Source: Desulfuromonadales bacterium C00003107 (GTDB taxonomy: Bacteria; Desulfobacterota; Desulfuromonadia; Desulfuromonadales; Syntrophotaleaceae). Taken from it: DNA of 22,265 nt. The DNA lies in assembly GCA_001751225.1 (NCBI GenBank), contig MAXT01000039.1, positions 1-22,265 on the forward strand. Reading direction: 5' to 3'. The position numbers and the translations under genes were made by a program. Under the pieces are notes generated by a model, which was not told where the DNA came from, did no database searches, and saw only the letters and a list, made by a program, of their open reading frames with translations. The first letter of the stretch is position 1. Every line of letters begins with the position of its first letter. Shown one piece after another: positions 9,756 to 17,903 of this stretch.

Positions 9756-11827
9756 AGCATGTAACAATATGGCGGCGTCTCGCGCTGGCTGGCTGTTTAT
9801 TGGTCTGCTCGGTGCAACTGGTTTTCGGGGCTGAACCCGGGAAAGTTGTTTCTCAGGAACCGGTGCAACTTGAAGCGGAAGAGCTTGTTTTTGACCAGGC
9901 TTCCGCTACTTATCTTGCCGAGCGCGAGGTTGTACTGCGCCAAGGAGAGCAGGTATTAAGGGCGGACCGGGTACGCTGGAAGGACGATACTAGCGAGGCT
10001 GAAGCTTTTGGTGACGTGCATTTCAGCGACCCCGATAGTGAATTGTTCGGTGATGAAATGTACCTCAATCTCGCCAGCGGTCTCGGCAAAGTTGTCAATG
10101 GCCGTATTCTGGTTCGTGAACCGAAATTTCATATTCTTGGCAGCTCCATTGCCAAGACTGCGGAGCGCAGTTATCGAGTAGAGAACGGAACCTTTACTAG
10201 TTGCGACGGTCCAAAGCCTTCTTGGAAGTTTACTGCTCGCGAACTCGATGTCACTCTTGGCGGTTTTGCCTGGGCAAAGCACGTCAAATTTCATATCTAT
10301 GATGTACCGATTCTTTACCTTCCAGTGTTTGGTTATCCAGTCCAGACTGAACGGCAGTCGGGTCTATTGATACCGAGTGTCGGCTATTCAGACAAGCGCG
10401 GCACGCAGCTCTTTATGAGTTATTACAAGGTGATCTCCCGCAATCAGGACGCTACTTTCCACCTCGACTACCTTTCTCGCCTCGGTTTAGGAAAGGGCAT
10501 GGAATACCGCTATTTTTTCGGCCATGATAACAGGGGGGCGATGAGGGGCTATCATGTCAATGGGTTCACCGGTTATGACGACAGTTTTGCTTATGATTGG
10601 CGCCATCGCGGCACTTTGCCGGGCCGGGTCCGGCTGACCGCTGACGTTGAATATGTTGACAGCCGTGACTTCTTTTCAGAATTTGGCGAAGCGGTCGAGG
10701 TATATAATAAAGACAAAGCTAAAACTGTTATCGCCGCCAATCGCCATTGGGGTAAGAATAACCTCACCGGTCAGATCAGATACACAAAAGACCTAGAGCA
10801 GAGTAATGATGAAACTTTGCAGCGCCTGCCGGAGCTCCGGTTCGCCATGCTCAAACGTCGTCTTTGGGGCAGCCCGTTCTATTTTAACCTCGATACAAGT
10901 GCCGTTCACTTGTGGCGCGAGGAGGGGCTCAAGGGAGCTCGGTTGAGCATGCGGCCGGCTCTGACCGGTGTTTTCCGCCTCGGTGGGGTCGTGGATGTGA
11001 CTTCCGAACTTGGCTACAGTGAGCGGCTCTATACTAGTACCCAAGGTGAGGAAAGTCATGGCTTGTTCGATTTTTCGACCCGCCTCAGTTCCCGCGTGGC
11101 ACGAGTTTATGCTATCGACGGAAAGACCGAGGATAAAGTTCAGCATATTGTACAGCCTGAAATCCTCTACCAGTATCGACCTTTTGAGGACCAGTCTGAT
11201 CTGCCCCAGTTTGAGGCCGAAGATTATCTTTTCGGTCGTAACACCGTCAGTTACGGCCTGATTAACCGTTTGGTAGCTCGCAGTGAAACGGCGTCCGGGC
11301 AGATCGATTATCGAGAACTGCTTTATCTGCGCTTGGCGCAGGAATTTGATATTGAGGAATCGGTACGACATCCATTGGCTCCCCCGGGGCAGGGACGGCC
11401 CTTTTCCGATCTGCGGACCGAGCTCATTCTGCGGCCGACTCGTTGGAATTATATCGACATCGATACGCGCTACGATATCAGCGGCCCAGATAATTTTCTG
11501 ACTTTTCATGCTGAAACCGGACTTGAAGATCGGCATGGTAATGCTCTCTCGTTGCGTTACCGTTATAACAAGGATGCCCAAGAATATCTTGCGGCCAAAC
11601 TTAATCTGTCACTTTTTAAGCCCTTCTACCTCAATTTTGAAAATCGCCATTCGCTTCAGGGGGACGTCAATCTCGAAAATCTGGTCGGCTTTGAGTATCG
11701 TGCTCAATGCTGGAGTTTCTACGTAAACTATCGTAATCGTGACGGTGATCAAGAGATTATGCTTAATTTCTCTCTGGCCGGTCTTGGGCGTACTGCCCAT
11801 CCCGGTAGTCGACCTGAGCCTCACTAG
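9752..11827 (+). CDS. lptD: LPS-assembly protein LptD
   Basis: LptD is the outer-membrane barrel that inserts lipopolysaccharide into the outer leaflet. A signal peptide covers about residues 1-26 (RR, a hydrophobic stretch, then VFGA). An OstA-type jelly-roll domain follows (about 35-150, VQLEAEELVFDQ). The rest is a beta-barrel with many aromatic strands (SGLLIPSVGYSDKRGTQ, LDYLSRLGLGKGMEYRY) and the C-terminal LVGFEYRAQCWSFYVNYRNR. At 691 residues it has normal length for the family. Mature cysteines seen are C151 (GTFTSCDGPKPSW) and C653, enough for one N-to-C disulfide. The GTG start overlaps the folC stop by four bases. The partner LptE is not seen here. Confidence 0.94.
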   Translation: MKHVTIWRRLALAGCLLVCSVQLVFGAEPGKVVSQEPVQLEAEELVFDQASATYLAEREVVLRQGEQVLRADRVRWKDDTSEAEAFGDVHFSDPDSELFGDEMYLNLASGLGKVVNGRILVREPKFHILGSSIAKTAERSYRVENGTFTSCDGPKPSWKFTARELDVTLGGFAWAKHVKFHIYDVPILYLPVFGYPVQTERQSGLLIPSVGYSDKRGTQLFMSYYKVISRNQDATFHLDYLSRLGLGKGMEYRYFFGHDNRGAMRGYHVNGFTGYDDSFAYDWRHRGTLPGRVRLTADVEYVDSRDFFSEFGEAVEVYNKDKAKTVIAANRHWGKNNLTGQIRYTKDLEQSNDETLQRLPELRFAMLKRRLWGSPFYFNLDTSAVHLWREEGLKGARLSMRPALTGVFRLGGVVDVTSELGYSERLYTSTQGEESHGLFDFSTRLSSRVARVYAIDGKTEDKVQHIVQPEILYQYRPFEDQSDLPQFEAEDYLFGRNTVSYGLINRLVARSETASGQIDYRELLYLRLAQEFDIEESVRHPLAPPGQGRPFSDLRTELILRPTRWNYIDIDTRYDISGPDNFLTFHAETGLEDRHGNALSLRYRYNKDAQEYLAAKLNLSLFKPFYLNFENRHSLQGDVNLENLVGFEYRAQCWSFYVNYRNRDGDQEIMLNFSLAGLGRTAHPGSRPEPH

Positions 11828-11939
11828 TGTTAAGGGTTTGTTCTTCGAAAAGGGGAGCTCCTTCCCTGGCAACCGGCATCTATAAAGGTGTTTTGCGGGT
11901 AAAGAACGTGTAGCCAGATTAGAGAAGGCAAAAAACAAA

Positions 11940-11968
11940 TTGACCTTTGGCTGTGTTTTTGTTAATTA
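11940..11968 (+). promoter_or_regulatory. Candidate promoter before the comEA-like gene
   Basis: TTGACC at 11940-11945 is a good -35 match. A 17-base spacer leads to the poorly matching TAATTA at 11963-11968; TTAATT one base earlier is an alternative. It lies in the 237-base gap after lptD, which otherwise shows nothing coding. A start near 11975 would give a leader of about 90 bases. The -10 element is weak, so this is tentative. Confidence 0.3.
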
Positions 11969-12064
11969 ATGTTGCTAAATAGTTTTCGCGCTAACCTTGC
12001 TAGAGTTGTTCTACTAGGGGACGCGTGATTGGCAATCTTTGACTAACGAAAACCAGGAGGTTAC

Positions 12065-12373
12065 ATGAAGAAGTTGTTCAGTTGTTTGGCGATTGTTCTC
12101 AGCTTGTTGTTTTCCTTTACTTGGATGTCTGTTGCTAATGCTGCAAAGGCACAAGTTGTAACCGCTCAGGCGGTCACAGCTATGGTCAATGTTAATTCTG
12201 CTTCGGCCAAAGAATTACAGACTCTGCCCGGCATCGGTCGGGTTACAGCCCAACGGATTATTGATTATCGTACGGGCAACGGTCCTTTTGCCACCTCGGA
12301 AGAGTTGTTAAAGGTAAAAGGCCTTGGTCAAAGCACGTTGCAGAAAATTAGTAATCGAATCGTTATTCAATAA
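12065..12373 (+). CDS. Secreted helix-hairpin-helix (ComEA-like) protein
   Basis: This 102-residue protein has a clear signal peptide (MKKLFSCLAIVLSLLFSFTW through VANA, cleavage near residue 26). One ComEA-type double helix-hairpin-helix domain fills residues 40-102: VNVNSASAKELQTLPGIGRV, RIIDYRTGNGPF and ELLKVKGLGQ. Such domains bind double-stranded DNA without sequence preference, and in competent bacteria ComEA hands DNA to the uptake channel. Small periplasmic forms are common in bacteria not known to be competent, so a role in DNA uptake is only one option. A strong ribosome site (CCAGGAGG) precedes the ATG. ftsB-like follows after about 80 bases. Confidence 0.9.
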   Translation: MKKLFSCLAIVLSLLFSFTWMSVANAAKAQVVTAQAVTAMVNVNSASAKELQTLPGIGRVTAQRIIDYRTGNGPFATSEELLKVKGLGQSTLQKISNRIVIQ

Positions 12374-12452
12374 CAGTTTATGCTTTTCTGCCATACTCCT
12401 GCGATGCTAACATGCCACCAGATTTGATAAGTGGTTTATGAGGGCTTTGCAG

Positions 12453-12803
12453 ATGAGTGATGAACAAAAAAACGGACAACCGGGGACAGGGGGGCGGCTG
12501 CCACTAGTGCCCGTTCTGCTGATATTGATCATCCTCGGTTTTGCCTTGTTTGGTCAAAAGGGTATTTTGCGGACTTTGCAGGCCAGTCGCCATCATGCCG
12601 CCCTCGAAGCCGAAGTGCAGCAGCAGGAAGCGGTTATTCAGCAATTAAAAGAAGAAATCGAAGCGTTGCGCTCGGATCGTGAGTATATTGAAGTTATTGC
12701 CCGCCGGGAATTGGGCATGGTCAAAGAGGATGAACTGGTTTACCAGTTTGCCCAAGGCAGCGACAAGGGGAGCGCTGAGCCCGAGCCGCCGGTTTCTCGC
12801 TAA
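12453..12803 (+). CDS. FtsB/DivIC-family cell division protein
   Basis: The protein has the FtsB/DivIC layout: a short cytoplasmic N-terminus, one membrane helix (about 17-34, PLVPVLLILIILGFALFG), then a coiled coil (about 45-75, with EAEVQQQEAVIQQLKEEIEAL) and the conserved SDREYIEVIARRELGMVKEDE. Family members help build the FtsQ-FtsB-FtsL complex that activates septal peptidoglycan synthesis. The frame is open to an ATG at 12438. I chose ATG at 12453, because GAGGG lies eight bases before it while the earlier ATG has no ribosome site. This gives 116 residues. A strong terminator follows after 19 bases. Confidence 0.88.
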   Translation: MSDEQKNGQPGTGGRLPLVPVLLILIILGFALFGQKGILRTLQASRHHAALEAEVQQQEAVIQQLKEEIEALRSDREYIEVIARRELGMVKEDELVYQFAQGSDKGSAEPEPPVSR

Positions 12804-12822
12804 GCAGTTCTTCAGAATTTGA

Positions 12823-12849
12823 GGCCCCGGCAATTGCCGGGGCCTTTTT
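12823..12849 (+). terminator. Rho-independent terminator after ftsB-like gene
   Basis: A perfect inverted repeat occupies 12823-12844. Its left arm is GGCCCCGGCAA and the right arm is the exact complement; the centre AATT would form the loop. TTTTT follows at 12845-12849. It closes the comEA-like/ftsB-like unit before argS. Confidence 0.93.
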
Positions 12850-12869
12850 GTTTCTTTCTGCTGCGGTTC

Positions 12870-12899
12870 TTGACAGTTGCAACAGCCTGAGGCTAACAT
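12870..12899 (+). promoter_or_regulatory. Candidate sigma-70 promoter for argS
   Basis: A perfect -35 TTGACA at 12870-12875 is followed by 18 bases and TAACAT at 12894-12899 (four of six matches). It lies just after the terminator and about 95 bases before argS. A second candidate nearer the gene has TTGACC at 12939-12944 and TAGAAT at 12960-12965, but only 15 bases of spacing. Confidence 0.5.
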
Positions 12900-12992
12900 A
12901 CACCTTTTTATCTTCCTGCAGGTTTCGGCCTGTTTTTTTTGACCCGGCGAGGGTATTCCTAGAATAGAAGGTCAGAATAGAAAGATGTGTCC

Positions 12993-14657
12993 ATGAATCA
13001 ACGTTTGAAGCAACATATATGCAACGCTCTGCAGGTTTGTTACGAGCGAGGCACCTTGAAATCGGCCCAACTGCCTGAGATTGTTCTTGAGGTGCCGGCT
13101 CGTGCCGAGCATGGTGATTTTTCCACCAACCTTGCTATGGTGTTGGCGCGAGCCGAAAAAATGGCCCCGCGCAAAATTGCAGAAGCTCTTGTCAGCGTTC
13201 TCGAAGAAAGCGCCACCGAGTGGGGGAGGGTAGAGATTGCCGGTCCCGGGTTTATTAACTTTTTTCTTCCCTCCGACCACTGGTTTGGAACTCTCAAGGA
13301 GGTGCTGCGCTGTGGCGTTGATTATGGCCGAAGCAATGTTGGTAAGGGCAAAAAAATCCAGGTAGAATTTGTTAGCGCCAATCCCACCGGTCCGCTGCAT
13401 ATCGGTCACGGTCGGGGCGCCGCCACCGGAGACGCCGTGGCGGCTGTTCTGAATGCCGCCGGCTACGAGGTGCAGCGCGAATATTATCTCAACGATGCCG
13501 GCAATCAGATGCAGACTCTCGGTCGCTCCCTGTTGTTGCGGTATCGCGAATTGCTCGGCGAAGCCATCGAGTTTCCTGAAGATTGCTATCAGGGCGATTA
13601 CATTCGAGATCTTGCTAAAGAAGTTTTGGAGAGTAAAGGTCGGGCCTTGTTGAAACTCTCCGAGAAAGAAGCCATAGAACAGATCGGTGCTTATGGCGGT
13701 GGACAAATTCGTGAAGGTATCGATACGGACTTAGAGGATTTTGGCGTTCGCTTCGATAACTGGTATAGCGAACAGAGCCTCTATGATCGGGGTGAGGTCG
13801 AGCGCGGTATCGCTTTGCTCAAGGAGCGCGGCCTGACTTACGAACTGGACGGCGCCCTTTGGTTCAAAACCACCGATTTCGGTGATGACAAGGACAGGGT
13901 CCTGGTACGCTCCAATGGTGTTACCACCTACTTCGCTTCGGATGTCGCTTATCACAAGGAAAAATATGAGCGTGGTTTCGATTTGGTGATTGATGTCTGG
14001 GGTGCCGATCATCATGGCTATGTACCGCGTATGAAAGCAGTTCTTGCTGGTCTGGGAAGGGATACCGACGACCTGCAGTGCATTCTGGTTCAATTGGTTA
14101 ATCTTTTGCGGGATGGTAAGCCGGTGGCCATGAGTACCCGGTCCGGGGAATTCGTTACCTTGCGTCAGGTTATTGATGAAGTTGGCAAGGATGCCTGCCG
14201 GTTTTTCTTTTTGTCCCGTCGTTCCGACAGCCAGCTTGACTTCGATCTTGAGCTGGCCAAGAAACAGAGCAACGAAAATCCGGTATACTATGTCCAGTAT
14301 GCTCATGCACGAGTCTGTAGCATCAATCGTAATGCCGCCGAAGCCGGGATAACCTTGCCCTCTGCTGGCGAGGTCGATTTTAGCCAACTGACCCTGGAAG
14401 AAGAGCTTGCACTGGTCAAGCAACTTTCTCGTTATGGGGAGGTTATCGAAGCGGCCGCGCAACATTTCGAACCACATCGAATTGTTTTTTATCTGCAGGA
14501 TCTAGCCGCCCGCTTCCATTCTTATTATAATAAGGGGCGGGTCCTTACTGAAGATATTGAAACTAGCCGTGCTCGGCTTTATCTTATCAACGGAGTACGG
14601 ACTGTCCTCGAAAATGCCCTCTTGCTCCTTGGGGTTTCCGCACCGGAAAGAATGTAG
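12993..14657 (+). CDS. argS: Arginyl-tRNA synthetase
   Basis: ArgS charges tRNA-Arg with arginine. It is a class I synthetase of 554 residues, the usual length. The N-terminal Add-1 domain (about 1-110) is followed by VEFVSANPTGPLHIGHGRGA with the HIGH motif at residues 136-139. LVNLLRDGKPVAMSTRSGEF takes the place of KMSKS, as is common in bacterial ArgRS. SNENPVYYVQYAHARVCSI and the DALR anticodon domain at the end (FHSYYNKGRVLTED, LINGVRTVLENALLLLGV) are typical. A GTG lies six bases upstream of the ATG, and neither start has a strong ribosome site. The stop is TAG. A SPOR protein follows after 15 bases, so the two may share a transcript. Confidence 0.96.
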   Translation: MNQRLKQHICNALQVCYERGTLKSAQLPEIVLEVPARAEHGDFSTNLAMVLARAEKMAPRKIAEALVSVLEESATEWGRVEIAGPGFINFFLPSDHWFGTLKEVLRCGVDYGRSNVGKGKKIQVEFVSANPTGPLHIGHGRGAATGDAVAAVLNAAGYEVQREYYLNDAGNQMQTLGRSLLLRYRELLGEAIEFPEDCYQGDYIRDLAKEVLESKGRALLKLSEKEAIEQIGAYGGGQIREGIDTDLEDFGVRFDNWYSEQSLYDRGEVERGIALLKERGLTYELDGALWFKTTDFGDDKDRVLVRSNGVTTYFASDVAYHKEKYERGFDLVIDVWGADHHGYVPRMKAVLAGLGRDTDDLQCILVQLVNLLRDGKPVAMSTRSGEFVTLRQVIDEVGKDACRFFFLSRRSDSQLDFDLELAKKQSNENPVYYVQYAHARVCSINRNAAEAGITLPSAGEVDFSQLTLEEELALVKQLSRYGEVIEAAAQHFEPHRIVFYLQDLAARFHSYYNKGRVLTEDIETSRARLYLINGVRTVLENALLLLGVSAPERM

Positions 14658-14672
14658 ACAGGAGGTTTTGCA

Positions 14673-15401
14673 ATGAATCAACAAGTGGTGTCCCGCTCAC
14701 AGCGACGCATGGAAAAAAAGCAGACGCTGTTTATGGTGTCCATGTTATTGGTTGTCGGTTTGGTTTGTTTTTTCCTCGGTGTGATGGTGGGCAGAAGCGG
14801 CGAGCAGAGTTTGGTGGCTGAAGAACGTCTACCGATACAGAAACCACTGGCAGCTACACAGGGTGAGGTTTCTGAACCGAAAATAGAGGCTAACCCTGCT
14901 ACGCCTGCAACTTCAGATGAAATGCAAAATCCCCAGTTGACCTTTTATGACACCCTTGCTGAAGGTCAGCAGAACGCCCTCGGCAGTGGCATTAATTTGC
15001 CGCCGGAGCCGATAACATCTGAACCCGCTCCAGAGCCGATCAGCAAGCCGCCGATCAAGACCGTGGAACCCGTTAAGGTCGTGGTAACTCCAAAGCCAAT
15101 AGCTAAGCCAGCATTACCTGTTGCCCCAAAGCCGGTAGTCAGTAAGCCCGCTGGGGTTGCCAGCGGTAGTTACCTGGTTCAGGTTGCTGCAGTCAAGCAA
15201 CGCGAAGGTGCTGATGGGCTGCGTGATCGCATGAAAAAGAAGGGTTATACTGCTTTTGTCGAGGCTGCTGATCTCGGTGCCAAGGGGGTTTGGTATCGTG
15301 TCTATGCCGGTCCTTTTAGCAGCAAGGTCGATGCCGATCAAGCTGTTCGTTCACTCAAGGCGGACCGGATTTCGTCTGCACCGCTGGTAAAACGGCGCTG
15401 A
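14673..15401 (+). CDS. FtsN-like SPOR-domain membrane protein
   Basis: This 242-residue protein has a short positive cytoplasmic tail, one membrane helix (about 18-40, TLFMVSMLLVVGLVCFFLGV) and a long proline-, lysine- and glutamate-rich linker (about 45-160). It ends in a SPOR domain (about 165-240: GSYLVQVAAVKQREGADGL, KGYTAFVEAADL, WYRVYAGPFSSKVDADQAV). SPOR domains bind peptidoglycan stripped of stem peptides at division sites, and this layout matches FtsN-type division proteins. A clear functional assignment is not possible from layout alone. The ribosome site AGGAGG is excellent. It lies 15 bases after argS. Confidence 0.9.
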   Translation: MNQQVVSRSQRRMEKKQTLFMVSMLLVVGLVCFFLGVMVGRSGEQSLVAEERLPIQKPLAATQGEVSEPKIEANPATPATSDEMQNPQLTFYDTLAEGQQNALGSGINLPPEPITSEPAPEPISKPPIKTVEPVKVVVTPKPIAKPALPVAPKPVVSKPAGVASGSYLVQVAAVKQREGADGLRDRMKKKGYTAFVEAADLGAKGVWYRVYAGPFSSKVDADQAVRSLKADRISSAPLVKRR

Positions 15402-15414
15402 TCAGCAAAGAGTC

Positions 15415-15443
15415 TTGACAATCGATTCGACAGGATGTAGTGT
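15415..15443 (+). promoter_or_regulatory. Candidate promoter for tRNA-fMet
   Basis: A perfect -35 TTGACA at 15415-15420 is followed by 17 bases and TAGTGT at 15438-15443. This would start transcription about 10 bases before the tRNA at 15460. The -10 matches at only three positions, but placement between the SPOR gene and the tRNA supports it. Confidence 0.55.
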
Positions 15444-15459
15444 ACGTCTTCGTCAATGA

Positions 15460-15536
<77 letters not shown>

Positions 15537-15546
15537 AAACAAATCA

Positions 15547-15577
15547 GGGACTTGCAGAAATGCAGGTCCCTTTTTTT
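15547..15577 (+). terminator. Rho-independent terminator after tRNA-fMet
   Basis: A ten-pair stem (GGGACTTGCA against TGCAGGTCCC, one G-T pair) with a GAAA loop occupies 15547-15570. Seven T residues follow at 15571-15577. Confidence 0.93.
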
Positions 15578-15609
15578 ATGCTATTAACATGTAGTTGAGG
15601 GCGACAGTG

Positions 15610-15623
15610 TGTGGCATGCCACA
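15610..15623. promoter_or_regulatory. Perfect palindrome, possible operator
   Basis: TGTGGCATGCCACA is exactly self-complementary. It lies about 130 bases before the promoter candidate for the FIST gene and 30 bases after the tRNA terminator, so it could be an upstream activator site. No regulator is known for it. Confidence 0.3.
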
Positions 15624-15754
15624 GAAGTGTGGCAACGAGTTGCTTTGGATTGCCGCGTTTTATTTGCAAAAAGTAATATTTTGTGTTGTTTTAGCAGAAC
15701 AATCATTCCTTTGCACCATTCTAGCTCCCCGTCTACATTTCCTAAGAAATTCTG

Positions 15755-15783
15755 TTGAATCGAAAATCCAATATGATTACAAT
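15755..15783 (+). promoter_or_regulatory. Candidate sigma-70 promoter for the FIST signalling genes
   Basis: TTGAAT at 15755-15760, a 17-base spacer and TACAAT at 15778-15783 (five of six -10 matches). It would give a leader of roughly 170 bases for the FIST gene. Confidence 0.5.
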
Positions 15784-15959
15784 TGGTTAGGTTCCTTCTT
15801 TTTGGCTATGGTGGTTGGTCTTGGATTTTTCCAACTAAAACAGCCCATTGTCAGCTTTAAGGAAAATCTTGGCGTGACTGTTGCTTTTATTGAAAGAGTC
15901 CTTTTGAGTACCTGTATGGTTTTTCGATCGTGTCGCACTGCTGTTAGCCGGGAGGGACG

Positions 15960-17090
15960 ATGAAGGTAGGAGTTGGGGTTAGTAGCGAAAGAATATCGTT
16001 GCAGGCTGGAATGCAGGCTGCCGCCGAAGCTGTTGCCGCGGCGGGCCCGACCAAGCTGGCCATTGTCGCGGTTACGTCTAATTATGATTGCGCTGCGGTT
16101 CTTGCTGGTGCCCAATCTATTTTAGGCGATATTAAGTTCGTTGGTGCCAGTTGTGCGGGATTGTTCACTCCTCACGGTCTCTTTGAGCGGGCGGTTGGCA
16201 TACTGACGCTTTCTGGTGAAGATATTTCAGCTAATACAGTACTCACTGACGGTCGGCAAGTCGGTGCAAAGACCGCGGGTCAGCAGACCGGGCAAGGCTT
16301 GCTTGCCAACGGTGCGACAAGCGGGACAATTATCGCTTTTGCTGACAGTTTTGATGGGCGTGGTACGCAACTTCTCGATGCCTTATATGACTCAGCTGGG
16401 CCGGAATTCAGCTATTTTGGTGGGGGGACCGGAGACAGTCGGAAATTTTCAAATTCCTTTCAGCTAACCGAACAGGGGCTGTTTACTCAGGGAGTTTCCA
16501 CGGCCCTGATCAGAGGTTGCAAGACCTTCAATACGGTAGGGCATGGCTGGATTCCTACCGGTTCTCCATTGGTTGTTACCCGCGCTGAAGATAGGGTCGT
16601 TTTTGAACTGGACGGGCGTGCCGCATTTGATGTCTATGCCGAACGATTGGGCGGTGTTTCTGGCGATTCCTTTGCCGAAACCGCCATGCGCCATCCTTTG
16701 GGGATCTGTTATGGGCCGGATCGGTTTATCGTTCGCGACCCTTTACAGATCGTGCATGGTAATGCCTTGCAGTTCATCAGTAGTGTGCCCAATCAGGCTG
16801 TGGCCTATATTATGAAACCTAAGGATGATCCGGCCTTTACAGTTGCCAGCGGTCTAGCCCAACAAGCCTTAGGCGAGATTGCAGAGCCACGCTTTGCACT
16901 GATTAGCTATTGTGTATCACGCTCTACCCTTTTGGGGAGTCGTTATAAAGATGAAATCAACTCATTGATCGGTCCCTTTGTGAGGCAGGTTCCATTTCTC
17001 GGACTGTTAGCCTCGGGTGAAATTGGCCCTTATTCCGGTGTGCCTCAGTTTCACAATAAAAGCATTTCTTTGCTGATGGGAGGGAAGTAA
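15960..17090 (+). CDS. FIST-domain sensory protein
   Basis: The 376 residues match the FIST_N plus FIST_C arrangement with nothing fused. FIST_N covers roughly residues 25-220 (LAIVAVTSNYD, FVGASCAGLFTPHG, FGGGTGD, STALIRG). FIST_C covers the rest (GHGWIPTGSPLVVTRAEDRV followed by FELDGRAAFDVYAERLG, then LISYCVSRSTLLG and FLGLLASGEIGPY). FIST domains are thought to bind small ligands such as amino acids and feed signal transduction proteins; the ligand here is unknown. There is no signal peptide or membrane helix, so it should be cytoplasmic. The ribosome site GGGAGGGA is strong. The PAS gene follows after three bases, so the two probably act together. Confidence 0.9.
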   Translation: MKVGVGVSSERISLQAGMQAAAEAVAAAGPTKLAIVAVTSNYDCAAVLAGAQSILGDIKFVGASCAGLFTPHGLFERAVGILTLSGEDISANTVLTDGRQVGAKTAGQQTGQGLLANGATSGTIIAFADSFDGRGTQLLDALYDSAGPEFSYFGGGTGDSRKFSNSFQLTEQGLFTQGVSTALIRGCKTFNTVGHGWIPTGSPLVVTRAEDRVVFELDGRAAFDVYAERLGGVSGDSFAETAMRHPLGICYGPDRFIVRDPLQIVHGNALQFISSVPNQAVAYIMKPKDDPAFTVASGLAQQALGEIAEPRFALISYCVSRSTLLGSRYKDEINSLIGPFVRQVPFLGLLASGEIGPYSGVPQFHNKSISLLMGGK

Positions 17091-17093
17091 GAT

Positions 17094-17840
17094 ATGCCAA
17101 ATTTCGAATTGGCAGTACTGTACGAACTGTCTTCCCAAGAACTTTTTGATTCTACTGAGGCCCTGTTTGAGGACCTAAAAGCGAAAGTAAGCCGTATATT
17201 CTCTGCCCGGCGCGTGGTTCTTGAGGTGGCTAACCGTGAGATTTTTTATTGGGGCTTTGGGCAGCAACGTCTTTCATTAGGGCATTACCTGCTTAGTTCT
17301 CATGCTGTTTATGAAAAGGTGCTTGGCCAAGAACAGGAGTTGGGACGTTTCTGGCTGGAGAAAGCCGAACCGTTCAAGGACTTTGAGTTGCGTTTGCTCG
17401 ATATCTATTGTCGCCAACTGGAACGGGTTCTGTATGCCATTAAAGCAAACCAGGAATTGGTTTCGGCCAATACCCGTTTCCGAGAAATGGTCGAACATGC
17501 TCCAATGCTAGCAATACACGGTTTTGATGGCGATGGCCGGATTCTTTATTGGAACCGAACCGCTGAAAAACTATATGGCTTTGCCAAAGAAGAGGTGCTT
17601 GGTCAGAAGGTAAGCGTTGAGCTTATGGGCTATGCTTTGCATCGGCAGTTTCAGCAAGTGTTGAGCAACCCACCTATTGCCGGGGAAGAACGGGTGTGGG
17701 AAGGGGAGGTGCCGCACCGCCTGGGACAGAAGAAGAGTGTGCTGTCTTTTGTTCTGCCAGTTGGCGACTTACAACAGACCAACGAATTTATGCGCATGGA
17801 TGTTGATGTTTCGCAGAACAAGCGGATGGAGCAGAGATAG
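17094..17840 (+). CDS. PAS-domain N-terminal half of an interrupted PAS-GGDEF-HD-GYP protein
   Basis: This 248-residue frame has an N-terminal part of unclear type (1-115, possibly GAF-like: SRIFSARRVVLEVANREIFYWGFG). A short coiled segment follows, and then a PAS domain (about 126-248) with FREMVEHAPMLAIHGFDGDG, ILYWNRTAEKLYGFAKEEVL and the closing MRMDVDVSQNKRMEQR. It ends at TAG (17838-17840). The same frame continues at once with a GGDEF opening motif, so this is almost surely the front of a longer protein rather than a whole gene. The ATG follows GGGAGGGA at good spacing and lies three bases after the FIST stop. A free-standing PAS sensor is the alternative if the stop is real and tolerated. 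Confidence 0.85.
   Translation: MPNFELAVLYELSSQELFDSTEALFEDLKAKVSRIFSARRVVLEVANREIFYWGFGQQRLSLGHYLLSSHAVYEKVLGQEQELGRFWLEKAEPFKDFELRLLDIYCRQLERVLYAIKANQELVSANTRFREMVEHAPMLAIHGFDGDGRILYWNRTAEKLYGFAKEEVLGQKVSVELMGYALHRQFQQVLSNPPIAGEERVWEGEVPHRLGQKKSVLSFVLPVGDLQQTNEFMRMDVDVSQNKRMEQR
17838..17840 (+). other. In-frame TAG stop splitting PAS from GGDEF-HD-GYP
   Basis: The codon before is AGA (R248 of the PAS half). The codons after it, in the same frame, read DFTNSHDQLTGLCNRNCFEQ and then EM at the next ATG. HDQLTGLCNR is the classical opening of a GGDEF domain. No shift of frame is needed to join the halves. One base change in TAG, for example to TTG, CAG or AAG, would restore a protein of about 604 residues. 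Four other genes in this window end in TAG (trpF, trpA, lptD, argS), so TAG is a normal stop here. Confidence 0.9.
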
Positions 17841-17903
17841 GATTTCACCAATTCTCACGATCAACTTACCGGGCTATGCAACAGAAATTGTTTCGAACAG
17901 GAG

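Larger units (their letters stand above)
15578..15959. other. Non-coding 382-base leader before the FIST gene
   Basis: This AT-richer stretch has no recognisable gene. A weak open frame (15595-15963) starts at TTG without a ribosome site and shows no family features. The stretch holds a 14-base perfect palindrome, TGTGGCATGCCACA, at 15610-15623. It also holds a promoter candidate at 15755-15783 and a ribosome site (GGGAGGGA) just before the FIST start. About 170 bases separate the promoter candidate from the start codon. I saw no match to a known riboswitch, but I could not fold it. Confidence 0.6.

Noticed and set aside
12972..14477. Long minus-strand frames opposite argS
   Set aside because: argS carries all family motifs on the plus strand, and the minus frames show none of their own.
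15629..15646. Possible sigma-54 promoter, TGGCA followed by TTGC
   Set aside because: The distance between the GG and GC pairs is nine bases, one short of the strict ten needed.
15595..15963. A 122-codon open frame before the FIST gene, overlapping its start by four bases
   Set aside because: It begins at TTG with no ribosome site, has no family features, and runs through the palindrome and promoter candidate. The ATGA overlap looks accidental.
17838..17840. Pyrrolysine or general recoding of TAG
   Set aside because: trpF, trpA, lptD and argS all end in TAG, and no pyrrolysine genes are in the window, so a normal stop is the default reading. It is kept only as a check.
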